Source: Bog-473 sp036489775 (GTDB lineage Bacteria; Actinomycetota; Acidimicrobiia; Acidimicrobiales; RAAP-2). From it: a stretch of DNA of 64,000 nt. The stretch spans positions 1 to 64,000 of the forward strand of contig DASXFC010000077.1 in the NCBI GenBank assembly GCA_036489775.1. The letters run 5' to 3'. Made by a program: the position numbers and the translations under genes. The number at the start of each line of letters is the position of its first letter. Position 1 is the first letter of the stretch. The notes under the pieces are model-generated. The model did no database searches and had not been told where the DNA came from. It was given only the letters and a program-made list of their open reading frames with translations. Of this stretch, positions 34,956 through 43,082 are shown piece by piece.

Positions 34956-35570
34956 TCATTCCCCATCGGGTGTGTCGGCAGCGTCCCAAGGCATGGCCGC
35001 CGAGACCCAGTGGCTGAGCCGCTCCTCTTGATCGTTGCGGTGCAGATGTCGTGGCGGCGTGACGAATGTGGCGTACGGCCGACAGCGAACGAGCACCCTG
35101 CCCTCTTCGTCTCCTAAGGCCTTGACCATCGGTCGAAGTTCTGCTCCCAAGGGCTCACCCGACATGCGCTCGGCCACCGCCATCATCACGTCGACGAGCG
35201 TCTCGCCGTCGGGGTCGATGACGGCGTCGCAATAGACCTGCAAGTAGGCGAAGGGCCAGGTCTCGTCGAGGACGCAGAGGCTGACCTTGCCGTTTCGGCC
35301 TACGGCCTTGGCTTTGGCCCGCTCGCCCATGGTGGACACCAGCAGGTCGCCGTTTTCGGCCGGGATGTAATACACGATCGACATGGCGGGACCATCGGAG
35401 CGCCGGCCGTAACCGAACACGCAGGTGCGGTGGGTCTCGACGAAGCGTCGTCGCTCCGAAGGCAACATGTCCCGGTCGACCGGTGCCTGGAACGGATCCT
35501 TTGACAGCGGCAGCAGCCGCAACGACTCACCATCGCGGTCCTGGTCTCTGGCCTCCTCAGTGGTGCTCAC
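34956..35570 (-). CDS. PPOX-class flavin/F420-binding protein
   Basis: This 204-residue split-beta-barrel protein of the pyridoxamine-phosphate-oxidase-like superfamily has ERRRFVETHRTCVFGYGRRS, then GDLLVSTMGERAKAKAVGRN, then WPFAYLQVYCDAVIDPDG. The order fits actinobacterial F420- or FMN-binding reductases (FDOR type). I place the start at GTG 35570 behind AAGGAGGG. It is divergent from a TetR gene across 45 bases containing a perfect 14-bp palindrome, so induction by that regulator's ligand is likely. Confidence 0.75.
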   Translation of the reverse strand: MSTTEEARDQDRDGESLRLLPLSKDPFQAPVDRDMLPSERRRFVETHRTCVFGYGRRSDGPAMSIVYYIPAENGDLLVSTMGERAKAKAVGRNGKVSLCVLDETWPFAYLQVYCDAVIDPDGETLVDVMMAVAERMSGEPLGAELRPMVKALGDEEGRVLVRCRPYATFVTPPRHLHRNDQEERLSHWVSAAMPWDAADTPDGE

Positions 35571-35581
35571 AGCCCTCCTTG

Positions 35582-35595
35582 TTATCGATCGATAA
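35582..35595. promoter_or_regulatory. Perfect 14-bp palindromic operator
   Basis: TTATCGATCGATAA is a perfect palindrome, flanked by G on the left and TAAC on the right so that GTTAT pairs with ATAAC offset. It lies in the 45-bp gap between the PPOX-class gene and the divergent TetR gene and overlaps a GATAAT -10-like box for the TetR direction. Confidence 0.65.
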
Positions 35596-35615
35596 TAACG
35601 GTACAGTGCGGGGCG

Positions 35616-36293
35616 ATGGGTGGCAAGGGCGAAGCTCCCGACAAGGTCCGGACCCGCAGGGCGAGATCTGACATCCGGGAGGCCCTGCTCCTGTCGGCGC
35701 TGGTCGAGTTCGGGGCCAAGGGGTTTGACGGGGCATCCACGAGATCGATTGCACTGCGTGTCGAGGCTCACCAACCCCAGATCAACTACCACTTCGAGTC
35801 GAAGGAAGCCCTCTGGACCGCCTCGGTGGACTACCTCTTCGGACTCTTGGGGGAGGCACTTGACGGTGCGCTGCCAGCCCACTTGGCAGAAGCCGACGTG
35901 GCTGACCTGGCGTTGGCCTGCGCCGACGGCATTCGCCGATTCGTGCGCTTCGCCGCCGAGCACCCCGAACTCAACCAGATCATGGTGCATGAGGGAACTG
36001 CCGCCAGCGACCGGTTGACATGGATCACCGAGACCCACATCAAGCCGGTCTTCGACGCCATCGGCTTGGCCTGGCGGATGCTTCGTGATGCCGGCTGGGC
36101 GGCACCGATCGAAAGTGACGTCCTCTACTACTTACTCGTTGGCGCGGCGACACAGCCCTATGTCATGGCGGCCGAGGTCCGACTTCTGGCGGGACGGGAT
36201 CCCCGCCAACCTGAATGGATCGACGCCCACGCCGAGGCACTGGTCGGCATCCTGCTGCCAGGCCTTTCCCGTAATGACCGAACCATCGAGTAA
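35616..36293 (+). CDS. TetR family transcriptional regulator
   Basis: This 225-residue regulator has helix-turn-helix residues STRSIALRVEAHQPQINYHF at about 42-61 and a C-terminal TetR_C domain with HPELNQIMVHEGTAASDRL. It is divergent from the PPOX-class gene over the palindrome TTATCGATCGATAA, the likely shared operator. The ATG at 35616 follows a GC-rich leader without a clear ribosome site, so a very short leader is possible. It runs in the same direction as the CrtC-like pseudogene 93 bases downstream. Confidence 0.85.
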   Translation: MGGKGEAPDKVRTRRARSDIREALLLSALVEFGAKGFDGASTRSIALRVEAHQPQINYHFESKEALWTASVDYLFGLLGEALDGALPAHLAEADVADLALACADGIRRFVRFAAEHPELNQIMVHEGTAASDRLTWITETHIKPVFDAIGLAWRMLRDAGWAAPIESDVLYYLLVGAATQPYVMAAEVRLLAGRDPRQPEWIDAHAEALVGILLPGLSRNDRTIE

Positions 36294-36386
36294 TCGTCGC
36301 GGGTCCATCGACGGGCCCAGGATTCGATCCGCATCGTGGCGACAGTGATCAAGGAGTGAACAGCAATCGAGCCAAAGGAGATGATC

Positions 36387-37471
36387 ATGGCGGGCAAGCT
36401 GGCCATCATGGCGGACTCCGACGCTGCCTATCAGCGTTTCGGACTCTCGCCGACATCAATTGACCCGTGGGAGGACGGTGCCCGTACGGACAACTCCCCA
36501 GGCACCTACGAATGGTGGTACTTCGACGCCCACCTGGCCGATGGTGCAAAGTTGGTCGTGGTGTTTTCCGACAAGGAGGTCACCGACTCGAAGGTGCCAT
36601 TGTCGCCGCAACTTCGCCTGAACCTCGACCTGTCTGACGGACGGCACTTCGAGAAGATCGTTTCATACTCGCCAGATGAATGGTCGAGTGCTCAGGATCA
36701 TTGTGATGTGCGCATGGGCGACAACCGGTTCTCTGGGGATTTGCACCACTACCAGATCGAGATACGGGTAGAAGGCATCTCAGTCGACGTCACCCTGGAC
36801 GGCGAGGTCCCACCATGGCGGCCGGGCACGGGGTACATGCTTTTCGGCGCTGACCGCGCCCTGGAATTCGCCTGGCTCCCGTCAGTCCCGCAGGGCGCGG
36901 CGATTGTCATCTACAGCATCGATGGCGAGTCCCATCAGACCGCTGGCACCGGGTACCACGACCACAACTGGGGAAACGTGGACTTGATCAAGATCGTCCA
37001 TGACTGGTACTGGGCGAGGTCAAGCGGGACCGTACTCAGTCATTCGCTTCATACATCACGGCAGCCGAGAAATTCGACTTCGAGCCGATCCCGATCTTCA
37101 TGCTGGCCCGCGATAACGTTCTGATCGGAGATGATCCAGACAACGTGAGCTTCGAACGGGAGGGTATCTATACCGACGAGACGACCGGCAAGCCCGTTGC
37201 TGCCATGACCCGCTACAGCTATCGGGACGGCGACGATCGGTACGTGGTGACGTTCACCCGCAGCCATGACCTGTCGGCCGACCGAATGATCGACGCAGTC
37301 AAAGGCATCAAGCGCATTGCCGCCAAGCTCGCCCACTTCGATGGGGCTTATTTGCGGTTCGCGGGGGACGTCGAGATCAGCCACTTTCGAGCCGACGAAT
37401 TGCTCGAGACCCACAAGGACGAAGCCATCTGGGAACTGATGTACTTCGGCCACGCCAGACAAATTCAGTAA
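36387..37471 (+). pseudogene. CrtC/AttH-like lipocalin-fold protein broken by two indels
   Basis: Frame 1 from ATG 36387 (AAAGGAG 6 bases upstream) carries family blocks GTYEWWYFDAHLADGAKLVV, DRALEFAWLPSVP and GYHDHNWGNVDLIKIVHDWY. At about 37013-37020 coding moves to a second frame giving GQAGPYSVI, and at about 37044-37047 to a third giving ASYITAAEKFDFEPIPIF and the rest to 37471. A loss of two bases followed by a gain of one would explain this. Relatives are about 350-380 residues long, matching the joined frames. Either the gene is decayed or the sequence has two errors. Confidence 0.75.
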
Positions 37472-37490
37472 CGAGCACGCCCGAACAGAT

Positions 37491-38735
37491 TCACCGCACC
37501 TGGTACGAGATGGGCAAGTGCTTGAGACCGCCAACGAAAGTGGTTGCGGTCATCGACGGTTGACCAACGAGCTGAATGTCGTCCACGCGAGCCAAAAGCT
37601 CCTCAAAGAAGATCCGCACCTCCAGGCGAGCCAGGTGGGCACCCAGGCAGAAGTGCACGCCGTGCCCGAAGGCCACATGCTTGTTGTCGGTCCGTCCGAC
37701 ATCGAAGCGGAAGGGATCTTCGAATGCGACCTCGTCCCTGTTGGCTGACAGATAGGCGAGATAGACCGAGTCACCGGCGCGGATGGTCTCGCCTCCGATG
37801 ACCCGATCCTCGGTGGCAGTGCGCATGAACTCCTTCACCGGAGTTACCCATCGGATCATTTCGTCGACCGCGGTCGCTCCGAGCGACGGGTCGTCTCGCA
37901 AGCGGACGAGCTGGTCGGGATGGCGGAGCATCGCCTCGAGGCCCCCAGCGATCGACGAGCTTGTGGTGTCGTGCCCTGCAGTGGCGATGATCACGTAATA
38001 CGACGCGGCGTCAAAATCGTTGAGCAGCTGGCCGTCGATGGTGGCATTGGAGATGGTCGAGGCCAGGTCATCGGTCGGGTTGGCCCGGCGATCAGCGGTG
38101 AGCGCCATGAAGTACTGGAACATGCCGAGCAACATCGCCATCCTTTCCGCTGGATCTCTGGTGATGGCTACCTCGTCGTCCTCGCTGTCGAAGAGTTCCC
38201 TGGTGAGTTGGAGCATTTTGGGAAAGTCCTCTTCAGGCAGACCAAGGATGGACAGGATCACGTGGAGGGGGAACCCGACCGCGACCTCTTGGGCGAAGTC
38301 GCACGAGCCGCCGAGGTCGGCCATATGGTCGATATAGCGCACCGCCAATTCGCGAACGTGCTCCTCGAGCGACCGGATCCGTCCCGGCAGGAACCAGCTG
38401 GCAGTGATGTCGCGGAAGGCCTTGTGTTCTGGGTCGTCCATGTGGATCAGTGTCCGCATGATCTGGCTGCCGTTCGCCTCGGCCCTCTCTTCCATTTCGG
38501 CAGGAACCAGCAGTGGGCGCGGATTGTTGCGAAAATGCTCGTTGTCGCGCTCGACCTCGAGAATGTCGGCGTGGCGTGTGAGGGCCCAGAAGGGCCTGTA
38601 GCGCTCCGACTCCACTCTGACGACGGGGTGGTCCCGCCGGAGGGCTCGGCAAGCATCATGGAACCGCTCCTCGTCAGCGTAGGCAGTCGGGTCGACGAAG
38701 ACCGTCGTGAGATCTGCGAGATCCGTCGCGTTCAT
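37491..38735 (-). CDS. Cytochrome P450
   Basis: This 414-residue soluble P450 has I-helix ATAGHDTTSSS near residue 238-248, an ExxR equivalent in VDEMIRWVTPVKEFMR, and the canonical heme loop FGHGVHFCLG near 345-354. GGGAGGG precedes the ATG at 38735. It resembles actinobacterial CYPs for terpenoid or steroid substrates, unlike the first P450 in heme-loop spacing. It faces the CrtC-like pseudogene tail-to-tail and follows the MpaB-YceI pair on the same strand, but 69 bases separate it from YceI. No ferredoxin is adjacent. Confidence 0.93.
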   Translation of the reverse strand: MNATDLADLTTVFVDPTAYADEERFHDACRALRRDHPVVRVESERYRPFWALTRHADILEVERDNEHFRNNPRPLLVPAEMEERAEANGSQIMRTLIHMDDPEHKAFRDITASWFLPGRIRSLEEHVRELAVRYIDHMADLGGSCDFAQEVAVGFPLHVILSILGLPEEDFPKMLQLTRELFDSEDDEVAITRDPAERMAMLLGMFQYFMALTADRRANPTDDLASTISNATIDGQLLNDFDAASYYVIIATAGHDTTSSSIAGGLEAMLRHPDQLVRLRDDPSLGATAVDEMIRWVTPVKEFMRTATEDRVIGGETIRAGDSVYLAYLSANRDEVAFEDPFRFDVGRTDNKHVAFGHGVHFCLGAHLARLEVRIFFEELLARVDDIQLVGQPSMTATTFVGGLKHLPISYQVR

Positions 38736-38804
38736 TGGAACCCTCCCAAGAGTTCGGCGACGAAGCGTCGCGAGATCGGAAGCTTCGGAGGGCTCATGGT
38801 GCCG

Positions 38805-39332
38805 TCAGTCTCTGAAGAAGTGTGCATTGACCACAATGCGAGAGGTGATCGACTGGCCCAGGCGTTTCCGACCAACACCCCAGGCCGTTCGATCTACGTC
38901 GATGTTCGTCGCCGAAACGGTTGCCTCGGTTGCACCGTGGTGTACCGCGGCAACGATGGTCAACGGTCGAGTCTTGCCGTGGAGGGCAAGGTTTCCCGCA
39001 ATCTCATGTTGCCCCGAGTGCCTTCGGCGCGCTGACTGAGCAGTGAAGACGATTGTCGGGAAATTGTCCGCATCGAAGAAGTCGGCCGTCAACAGATGGC
39101 CATCCCGTTTCTTGATGCCAGTGTCGATCGTGGCCGCATCCAGAATGAGAACCCCGTCAATGGTTCCATCGGCGCCGACGGTGGCGCCGCCTTCAGTCGC
39201 CTTGATCGATCCCGTCACCGGTACGACCCGCATGATCTTCGTGTGAAACTCGACTGTTGTCTTTTCCGGATCGAGGGACCAGTGTCCCTCCAGGGACGAC
39301 AGGTCGTTGAGGTTCTGACTGACTTGAGACAC
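38805..39332 (-). CDS. YceI family protein
   Basis: This 175-residue lipocalin-like beta-barrel has WSLDPEKTTVEFHTKIMRVV at the start, then LLTADFFDADNFPTIVFTAQ, ITGNLALHG-like IAGNLALHGKTRPLTI, and AWGVGRKRLGQSITSRI. YceI proteins bind isoprenoid chains or amphipathic lipids. No signal peptide is seen, so it is cytoplasmic here. Its GTG start abuts the TAG stop of the upstream MpaB gene with no gap, so translation is tightly coupled. Pairing with an oxygenase suggests it holds the substrate or product. Confidence 0.88.
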   Translation of the reverse strand: MSQVSQNLNDLSSLEGHWSLDPEKTTVEFHTKIMRVVPVTGSIKATEGGATVGADGTIDGVLILDAATIDTGIKKRDGHLLTADFFDADNFPTIVFTAQSARRRHSGQHEIAGNLALHGKTRPLTIVAAVHHGATEATVSATNIDVDRTAWGVGRKRLGQSITSRIVVNAHFFRD

Positions 39333-40286
39333 CTAATACCTCCGGGTTGGGTTCGACTTCTTGCCGTTGAGTTTGCGCGGATCCACGCCTTCGCGCTTCC
39401 AGGCCTCAGCGCCCCAAGGCACAAAAAGCGCCTGTACAGGTAACCGGTTGAAGAGCGGGTTCAACACCCGCATGATTGCGGCGAATCGCTGGAACCGCTT
39501 CTCCCTCTTCTGGTCCCATTCGAGCTGGCACACGTCGCGCATCTGCTGTGGCAGCGTCCCGACCACGATCGTGCGAATCATCCCGTTGAGGGGAGCGGAG
39601 AATGCCTTCCAGATCGGCATAGGGATCTTCTGCAGCTTCTTAGGGCGGGGGAGTCCCTTACGGATATAGCCCGTGGCGTACATGATCGTGGGAGTTGGCA
39701 CGAATCGTTCCAACATTGAATTCCAGTACTCGACAAACCGGTCGTAACTCTGGGGTTGGCCGCGTTCGCTCACCGCGTACAAGCGATACCAAACCTTGCT
39801 CTCCTCGAAGATCTGTGCCTTTTCTTCGTAGGTAAGCCGCCTGATGAATGTGTCGGTGTTGTAGATGACCTGGTCAACGAACGTCGCATGCGCCCAATAG
39901 AACAGCTCCGGGTTCAATGCGTGATAGCGCGACCCGTCACTCGTGATGGTGCCCTTAATGGGCTTGTGGAAGTCGCGGACCGTTCGACCCCATTGGAACG
40001 GGTCGGCCGAGTAGACGGTTTTCGCAATTGGCGGTCCAGTGCGTCGACCCCGGCCGATGGTGTCGGTGAAGAACAGCGAGTGGTCCTCGACCCCTTTCGC
40101 CAACTGCTCGATGCAGTTTTCCGTCCCGGCCAGTCGCTGGAATCCGAAGAGGTTCACCCGGAGGTCGCCGAAGTACTTCCAGACCAACGAATCGGGTCCC
40201 AATCGGGTCGGGGCCTCCTCGTCCAGAGGCATGGCCACTGCCTCTCGGATTCCGCTGTCGAACCCGTTCACATCGATGGCGGTCAT
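39333..40286 (-). CDS. Oxygenase MpaB family (DUF2236) protein
   Basis: This 317-residue protein of the MpaB/latex-clearing (DUF2236) family has GPDSLVWKYFGDLRVNLFG, then SADPFQWGRTVRDFHKPIKG with a conserved His, LFYWAHATFVDQVIYNTD with the metal- or heme-associated His, and MYATGYIRKGLPRPKK. Members are heme-dependent oxygenases that cleave polyisoprenoid or terpenoid chains. The ATG at 40286 is divergent from a TetR gene; two operators of the TGAyAC-N6-GTGTCA type lie between. It likely works with the adjoining YceI lipid-binding protein. Confidence 0.85.
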   Translation of the reverse strand: MTAIDVNGFDSGIREAVAMPLDEEAPTRLGPDSLVWKYFGDLRVNLFGFQRLAGTENCIEQLAKGVEDHSLFFTDTIGRGRRTGPPIAKTVYSADPFQWGRTVRDFHKPIKGTITSDGSRYHALNPELFYWAHATFVDQVIYNTDTFIRRLTYEEKAQIFEESKVWYRLYAVSERGQPQSYDRFVEYWNSMLERFVPTPTIMYATGYIRKGLPRPKKLQKIPMPIWKAFSAPLNGMIRTIVVGTLPQQMRDVCQLEWDQKREKRFQRFAAIMRVLNPLFNRLPVQALFVPWGAEAWKREGVDPRKLNGKKSNPTRRY

Positions 40287-40343
40287 CGTCAGCTCTCCTG
40301 TGAGGCGATCAAGAAAAAGGGAGGCACGTGCCGCGCCCCAATC

Positions 40344-40364
40344 TGACTCTGGCTAGTGTCAACT
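40344..40364. promoter_or_regulatory. TetR operator of the TGAyAC-N6-GTGTCA type (copy 2)
   Basis: TGACTC-TGGCTA-GTGTCAACT on the plus strand, 58 bases upstream of the MpaB start. One mismatch from copies 1 and 3 in the left half-site; right half-site identical. Confidence 0.72.
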
Positions 40365-40381
40365 ATGAAGCACTCTAAATC

Positions 40382-40402
40382 TGATACGAGTAAGTGTCAA
40401 CT
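40382..40402. promoter_or_regulatory. TetR operator of the TGAyAC-N6-GTGTCA type (copy 3)
   Basis: TGATAC-GAGTAA-GTGTCAACT on the plus strand, 38 bases after copy 2 and 35 before the TetR start. Half-sites are identical to copy 1 at 27215-27235. Confidence 0.75.
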
Positions 40403-40436
40403 GTGGAGCACTGCCGACCCCTGGAAGGAGGTGATC

Positions 40437-41060
40437 GTGGCGATAGAGGCGGAACTGACTGGATGCGTCGTTCGCCCCTACCGGGGGGTGAGCGCGCAGA
40501 ACCGCATCGCCACCCGCCGCAGCCAGTTGCTCGATGCTGGTCTTGAACTCTTTGGCACCAGAGGGATCTCAGCTGTCGGTGTCGGAGACGTCTGTATCGA
40601 GGCCGGGCTTACCAAGCGGTACTTCTACGAGAGCTTTCAGTCGATCGATGAGTTGGCGGAAGCGGTTTTAGAAAGGATCCGGGCGGATCTCCGGGACCGC
40701 GTTGCCCCGGCCATTATCGAGGGCGGACCTGGCGACATCCGCCCTGCGGTCGATGCCTATGTCCGGGCGGTCACCGAGGACCCTCGGATTCTTCGCCTTC
40801 TCGCCTTCGAGACCTCTACCGGTCCGCTTGCTCGACACCGCGAGGACTTCGCCACGAACGCAGTTGAAGCATGGTTCACACTTTCCGGTCACCAGGTCGC
40901 GGACCCCGACCGAACTCGACTCCGGGCCTATGCCTTTGTCGGGGCCTCAACGCAGATCGGTCTGGCCTGGGCTCGCGGCGAACTTTCCCTGAGCATCGAA
41001 ACTCTGATCGACGAACTGGTCGACTTGTTCGACAGTCTGGCCGCAGGCGTGGTGGAATGA
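40437..41060 (+). CDS. TetR family regulator (subfamily partner of the one at 26595-27200)
   Basis: This 207-residue regulator has YRGVSAQNRIATRR near residue 15, and recognition region GVGDVCIEAGLTKRYFYESF. The related gene at 27200 shares the GVSA start, VC-x2-AGLTKRYFYESF and an ALxxAV-like following helix. I chose the GTG at 40437 because AAGGAGGTGATC ends directly before it; a longer in-frame start at 40356 would put the operators inside the gene. It is divergent from the MpaB/YceI pair and presumably represses it. Ligand unknown; a terpenoid or lipid is possible. Confidence 0.87.
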   Translation: MAIEAELTGCVVRPYRGVSAQNRIATRRSQLLDAGLELFGTRGISAVGVGDVCIEAGLTKRYFYESFQSIDELAEAVLERIRADLRDRVAPAIIEGGPGDIRPAVDAYVRAVTEDPRILRLLAFETSTGPLARHREDFATNAVEAWFTLSGHQVADPDRTRLRAYAFVGASTQIGLAWARGELSLSIETLIDELVDLFDSLAAGVVE

Positions 41061-41064
41061 CGCA

Positions 41065-42258
41065 TCACGCGACAGTCGACTGATTTAGGACATCTGATTC
41101 GCGGCGCCGTATCGCCCTCACCGTCCCCGTGGCCATCGCGACGGTGCCGGTGAGAGCCGGTATCAGGAAGAGGGCGATGTGCAGTGTCGTCGATGATGCG
41201 ATTGCGCCGATCACGACCGGTCCCACGACGTAGCCGGCCCAGCCACAGCCGGCCACCGAGGTCACCGCTCTTCCGGTGTCCACGTTGCCCACGGCTCCGG
41301 CCGCGCTGAGGGTCATCGGGACGATGCTTCCGAGTCCGGCGCCGAGAAAGGCGAATCCGACCAGCACGCTCGCGGGACGGTTGATGACAAGACAGCCGGC
41401 GAATCCGAGTGTCGCCACAACGGCGAGCAGAGGCAGCAATCGGTGCGCGGTGAATCTGGTGAAGAGCCAATTACCGGAGAGCCGAACGACCAACATGGCC
41501 AGGGAATAGATCGCAAAACCCATACCGGCCACCAGGGCGGCGGTATGCAGCGAGTTGCGGAGGTAGACGGCGGCCCAATCGGCCGCGGCGCCTTCGCACA
41601 ACATGTCGGCGAAGGCGATGCCCCCCAGGGCAATGAGATCCCCTTGCAGCACGCCACGACGACCCTCGGGACTGCCCTTCGAACACCCGGGATCGCCGTC
41701 ACCCACCCCGCGGTCGGGGATCATCCGGGTCGAAAGCCAGCCAACAACCAGGAGGCACGGTATGGCCAGGGCCAGCAACTGCTCGCTCATTGAGACGCCC
41801 AGCCCCACCGCGGCCGCGCCGGTGACGGCACCGACCAGGCCGCCGCAACTCCACGAGCCATGGAAACCTGGCATCAAGACGCGGCCGGAGAAGCGCTCGA
41901 CCGTGACGGCTTGGGTGTTCATCGACGCGTCGAGCAACCCCTGAAAGAAGCCCCAGAGCAGGAACGCGACGAAGAACGTCCCGAACGAACCGGTCAGCCC
42001 GATGAATGGTCCCGCGACGCAGTAGCCGAGCAGGGCCAGGCGTACCATCGGCCGACTTCCCACTCTCGGCAGGAGGCGGGCGGCGACCGCCATGGCCAGG
42101 ACCGAGCCGATCGGAGCGCCGAGCAAGGCGAGGCCGAGCCGGCCGTCGCTGAGGCCCAGGTGCCGTTGCAGATGCGGTATATGGGCCGTCCAGGAGGCGA
42201 ACAAGAAGCCGTGCACGAAGAAGACAGCGATGACAGCCAGGCGTGGCCAGCGGTCCAC
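41065..42258 (-). CDS. MFS transporter
   Basis: This 397-residue membrane protein has about twelve hydrophobic helices, beginning LAVIAVFFVHGFLFASWTAH, with the loop-2/3 signature GAPIGSVLAMAVAARLLPRV, a central cytoplasmic loop near 190-210 and a Gly-rich second half. It resembles the YbjJ/FucP-like MFS group with unknown substrate. It starts with GTG 42258, 41 bases after the stop of the DeoR-type regulator on the same strand, so the two are an operon. It ends 4 bases from the convergent TetR gene. Confidence 0.87.
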   Translation of the reverse strand: MDRWPRLAVIAVFFVHGFLFASWTAHIPHLQRHLGLSDGRLGLALLGAPIGSVLAMAVAARLLPRVGSRPMVRLALLGYCVAGPFIGLTGSFGTFFVAFLLWGFFQGLLDASMNTQAVTVERFSGRVLMPGFHGSWSCGGLVGAVTGAAAVGLGVSMSEQLLALAIPCLLVVGWLSTRMIPDRGVGDGDPGCSKGSPEGRRGVLQGDLIALGGIAFADMLCEGAAADWAAVYLRNSLHTAALVAGMGFAIYSLAMLVVRLSGNWLFTRFTAHRLLPLLAVVATLGFAGCLVINRPASVLVGFAFLGAGLGSIVPMTLSAAGAVGNVDTGRAVTSVAGCGWAGYVVGPVVIGAIASSTTLHIALFLIPALTGTVAMATGTVRAIRRRESDVLNQSTVA

Positions 42259-42299
42259 TGGACCTGGTGCCGCTCGTGCGTTCGGTCTGGGATGCAGCG

Positions 42300-43058
42300 T
42301 CAGACGCAGCGGATGTCGACTCCTGCCGCCCGCAGTTCCTCGACCTTTTGCTGGTCCGCCCCAGCATCGGTCAGGACAATGTCAATGTCATCGAGATCGC
42401 AGACATGGCCGAAGGCCACCCGGCCGAGCTTCGAGGAATCGGCCACGGCGATGACCCGTTGCGAAGCTTTGGCGGCGGCCCGTTTCACCGCCGTTTCAGC
42501 GAGCAAGTGAGTTGTCACGCCCGCCTTGAGGTCGATGCCGCAAGGGCCCATGACGCACGTATCGAACCGGAGCTGGGAAAAAGAATGCTCGGTGAGGCTT
42601 CCGATGAGCGACAGCTCCCCGGGACGGACCTCGCCCCCGGGCAGAAGGAGCTTGATGTCGGGGGACTCGTGCAGTTCGAAGACCGGTCGAAGGGCGAGTG
42701 GCATGACGGTCATCCGGCGACCGCTCAGCGCTCGCGCCACCTCCATGGCTGTGGTCCCACCGTCGAGAATGACCGTCTCCCCATCGACCAGCAGGCTGGC
42801 CGCAGCCGTGCCAATGGTCGCCTTGGCCTCGTAGGCCTCGAGGGCCCGGATGCCATACGGGGTCTCCTCGGCACTGAGGTAGACACTCGCCGCCCCGCCG
42901 TGCACGCGTCGTAAGCCTCCACTGCGCTCCAGCGATTCGAGGTCACGCCGCACCGTCATCTCGGAACACTCCAGCGCCGCGGCCAGCTCCCCGACCAGCA
43001 CGGGACTGTGCTGGCGGAGGGCCTGCAGGATCATTTGATGGCGCGTCTGCACATCCAT
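42300..43058 (-). CDS. DeoR family transcriptional regulator
   Basis: This 252-residue protein has a winged helix with LVGELAAALECSEMTVRRDL near residues 22-41 followed by RVHGGAAS, and a sugar-phosphate-binding isomerase-like C-terminal domain with ILDGGTTAMEVARAL and DTCVMGPCGIDLKAG. Such regulators usually respond to phosphorylated sugars. I use the ATG at 43058; an ATG three codons upstream (43067) is also possible. Operon with the MFS gene downstream, divergent from a HAD gene across about 24 bases with an ATGTT/AACAT repeat. Confidence 0.88.
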   Translation of the reverse strand: MDVQTRHQMILQALRQHSPVLVGELAAALECSEMTVRRDLESLERSGGLRRVHGGAASVYLSAEETPYGIRALEAYEAKATIGTAAASLLVDGETVILDGGTTAMEVARALSGRRMTVMPLALRPVFELHESPDIKLLLPGGEVRPGELSLIGSLTEHSFSQLRFDTCVMGPCGIDLKAGVTTHLLAETAVKRAAAKASQRVIAVADSSKLGRVAFGHVCDLDDIDIVLTDAGADQQKVEELRAAGVDIRCV

Positions 43059-43059
43059 A

Positions 43060-43075
43060 ATGTTCAAACTAACAT
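43060..43075. promoter_or_regulatory. Candidate DeoR operator (ATGTT-N6-AACAT)
   Basis: ATGTT-CAAACT-AACAT is a 16-bp inverted repeat sitting between the DeoR start and the HAD gene. Position and AT content in a GC-rich genome suit an autoregulatory site. Confidence 0.45.
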
Positions 43076-43082
43076 AAATGCT

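Noticed and set aside
37920..39035. Plus-strand frame opposite the P450 and YceI genes
   Set aside because: It runs antisense through two genes with clear motifs.
40356..40436. Upstream start for the TetR gene at 40437
   Set aside because: The stretch contains operator copies 2 and 3, and AAGGAGGTGATC immediately precedes the GTG at 40437.
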